Assembly: GCA_017383785.1 (NCBI GenBank) | Contig: JAFNVD010000181.1 | Span: forward strand, 1 to 6,362 | DNA length: 6,362 nt | Origin: Peptococcaceae bacterium | GTDB lineage: Bacteria; Bacillota; Peptococcia; Peptococcales; Peptococcaceae | Direction: 5' to 3' | Shown here: one piece after another, positions 5,483 through 6,362 of the stretch | Layout: every line of letters starts with the position of its first letter | Position numbering within the stretch: position 1 is the stretch's first letter | Notes under the pieces: generated by a model | Databases searched by the model: none | Told to the model about the DNA's origin: nothing | The model's input: only the letters and a program-made list of their open reading frames with translations | Made by a program: the position numbers and the translations under genes

Positions 5483-5550
5483 AGGCAATCATATTTCTGC
5501 AGTGTCCAGGGAACGAGGTTTTGCAGAAATGATGATTGCCTTTTATTATT
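5483..5550 (+). terminator. Long-stem terminator between MATE and recO
   Basis: The left arm AGGCAATCATATTTCTGCA (5483-5501) pairs over 19 bp with the right arm (5522-5541), apart from one bulged G at 5531, around a 20-base loop. It is followed by TTTTATTATT on the plus strand, so it should end the MATE transcript. On the minus strand the stem follows the recO stop (5549-5551) almost at once but has only a weak T-rich tail, so recO may also end here less efficiently. The stem and loop are longer than in ordinary terminators. Confidence 0.7.
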
Positions 5551-6289
5551 ACATATTCATTTGTCGTAAAAAATCTCTTGTTTTTAATGGATAATTCAAA
5601 ACTTGCTGCATTTGCAAATCCATATACTTACTCACCGATTCTCTGCCTTCTCTGCTCACATAAAGCCAGCCAAATCGATGCAGCGGTATATAGCTAAGTG
5701 CATCTAAAAAAGTGCGGCCTTCTTGCGTCAATGTTAGGCCATTGGGGTCTTCATAAGCACAGCGTTTACACAAAAGCCCACCATACACACCTCGATGAGT
5801 GTCTCCGGAAAGCTTAGCACCGCATTTCTGACAATACTTCACATTTAGAACATAACCTTGCCGTTCCAACACTTTTAACTCTAGATATCTTACCGCTACC
5901 CACGGGTCGATAAATTCCAGCAGCTGTAATGTTTGCAGCATAAATAGATACAGCTCCTCATCGGCATGCCCTTCAGAAATGACCTGATCCAATAATTCTG
6001 CCGCATACCCGGCATAGCTCATGCGAGCGAAATCACTGCGCAGCGAAGCAAAGGAAGTAATCGTAGAAGCCCCAATCACAATAGGGAATGCCTTGCCTGC
6101 AGTAACTACCAGTTCCGCCTGGCTAAACAGCAGAATTCCACCGCGCAGTTTGCTATTTTGTTTTTTTACTCCGCGCACCTGCACAGTCAGTTTGCCCTGC
6201 TCCCGGGTATAAACGGTTAACAGCTGATCTGCTTCTTTATAATCCCGACTGCGCAGAATGATGGCATTCAAATGCTGATACTGCTCCAC
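5549..6289 (-). CDS. recO: DNA repair protein RecO
   Basis: A 246-residue protein of normal RecO length. RecO works in the cytoplasm with RecR (and RecF) to displace SSB and load RecA onto single-stranded DNA during gap and break repair. The N-terminal OB fold is seen in LNAIILRSRDYKEADQLLTV and GKLTVQVRGVKK. The helical middle and C-terminal part carries the zinc-binding site CQKC (residues 153-156) and CKRC (174-177), then the 'GLTLTQEG' and 'KTRDFLRQM' end typical of the family. The start is the GTG at 6287-6289, 7 bases after GAGGAG (6297-6302), giving MEQYQHLNAII. An ATG seven codons upstream has no ribosome binding site. The gene overlaps the preceding YqzL-like frame by 53 bases, an arrangement that suggests coupled translation in an operon extending beyond the right edge. 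Confidence 0.95.
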   Translation of the reverse strand: MEQYQHLNAIILRSRDYKEADQLLTVYTREQGKLTVQVRGVKKQNSKLRGGILLFSQAELVVTAGKAFPIVIGASTITSFASLRSDFARMSYAGYAAELLDQVISEGHADEELYLFMLQTLQLLEFIDPWVAVRYLELKVLERQGYVLNVKYCQKCGAKLSGDTHRGVYGGLLCKRCAYEDPNGLTLTQEGRTFLDALSYIPLHRFGWLYVSREGRESVSKYMDLQMQQVLNYPLKTRDFLRQMNM

Positions 6290-6362
6290 TCTGCTTCTCC
6301 TCTTTCTCATTGATCAGTTGACGATAAAGCAGATAATATCCAATCTGACCGTTCTGACAGAA
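6237..6362 (-). CDS. YqzL-like small protein, C-terminal part (partial)
   Basis: An open frame entering from the right edge and ending at TAA (6237-6239), leaving 41 visible residues. It contains NGQIGYYLLYRQLINEKEE, which resembles the 'TG.I..YLLYK.L' core of YqzL, a protein of roughly 50 residues of unknown function encoded between era and recO in Bacillus subtilis and many relatives. Position directly before recO agrees. The tail after the core (about 22 residues, SGAVSAFECHHSAQSGL at its end) overlaps the first 53 bases of recO in another frame and looks unconstrained, so the stop may simply have drifted into recO. The start codon and the expected upstream tryptophan/phenylalanine region are outside the window. 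The other two minus-strand frames here close before recO begins. Confidence 0.55.
   Translation of the reverse strand, partial: FCQNGQIGYYLLYRQLINEKEEKQSGAVSAFECHHSAQSGL

Overview
The window looks like chromosome from a low-to-moderate GC member of the Bacillota (Firmicutes). Evidence: consensus AGGAGG ribosome binding sites before almost every gene, TTGACA/TATAAT-type promoters, U-tract terminators, AT-rich intergenic DNA, and a yqzL-like/recO order known from Bacillus and relatives. The protein styles (Rpn-type nuclease, tandem LysR pair, ATC-hydrolase-like protein, MATE pump) fit Clostridia or Negativicutes. That finer placement is inference.

Left part, minus strand: the first 143 bases are the 5' end of a gene for an Rpn-family (PD-(D/E)XK) nuclease/transposase-like protein, cut by the window edge. 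Bases 362-1110 hold a compact two-gene operon: a 65-residue XRE-type repressor and, two bases after its stop, a four-helix membrane protein with a DUF2178-like DER motif. Its promoter is near consensus and carries two copies of an 18-bp partly palindromic site, one on the -35 box and one at the transcription start. This is strong sequence evidence for autoregulation. A U-tract hairpin ends the operon.

Middle, plus strand: two tandem LysR-type regulators, about half identical to each other, form a probable operon (1356-3231). Beyond them lie a degenerate 26-bp tandem repeat, a GC-rich hairpin and a 13-bp bidirectional terminator, which separates them from a convergent gene for a cysteine-rich ATC-hydrolase-like protein (minus strand).

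Right part: a MATE-family efflux transporter is divergent from the hydrolase-like gene. It has its own promoter and three copies of AATACAT/ATGTATT just after the -10 box. It ends at a long 19-bp stem terminator facing recO, which is on the minus strand. A YqzL-like reading frame runs off the right edge and overlaps the start of recO by 53 bases.

Four start codons are set here by ribosome binding site position rather than by longest frame: TTG for the repressor, the second ATG for the hydrolase-like protein, GTG for the MATE pump and GTG for recO. I see no mobile element ends, CRISPR array, tRNA or rRNA. No wholly new system is evident. The points most worth a second look are the operator architecture of the XRE/membrane pair, the tandem LysR duplication, and the repeats after the MATE promoter.
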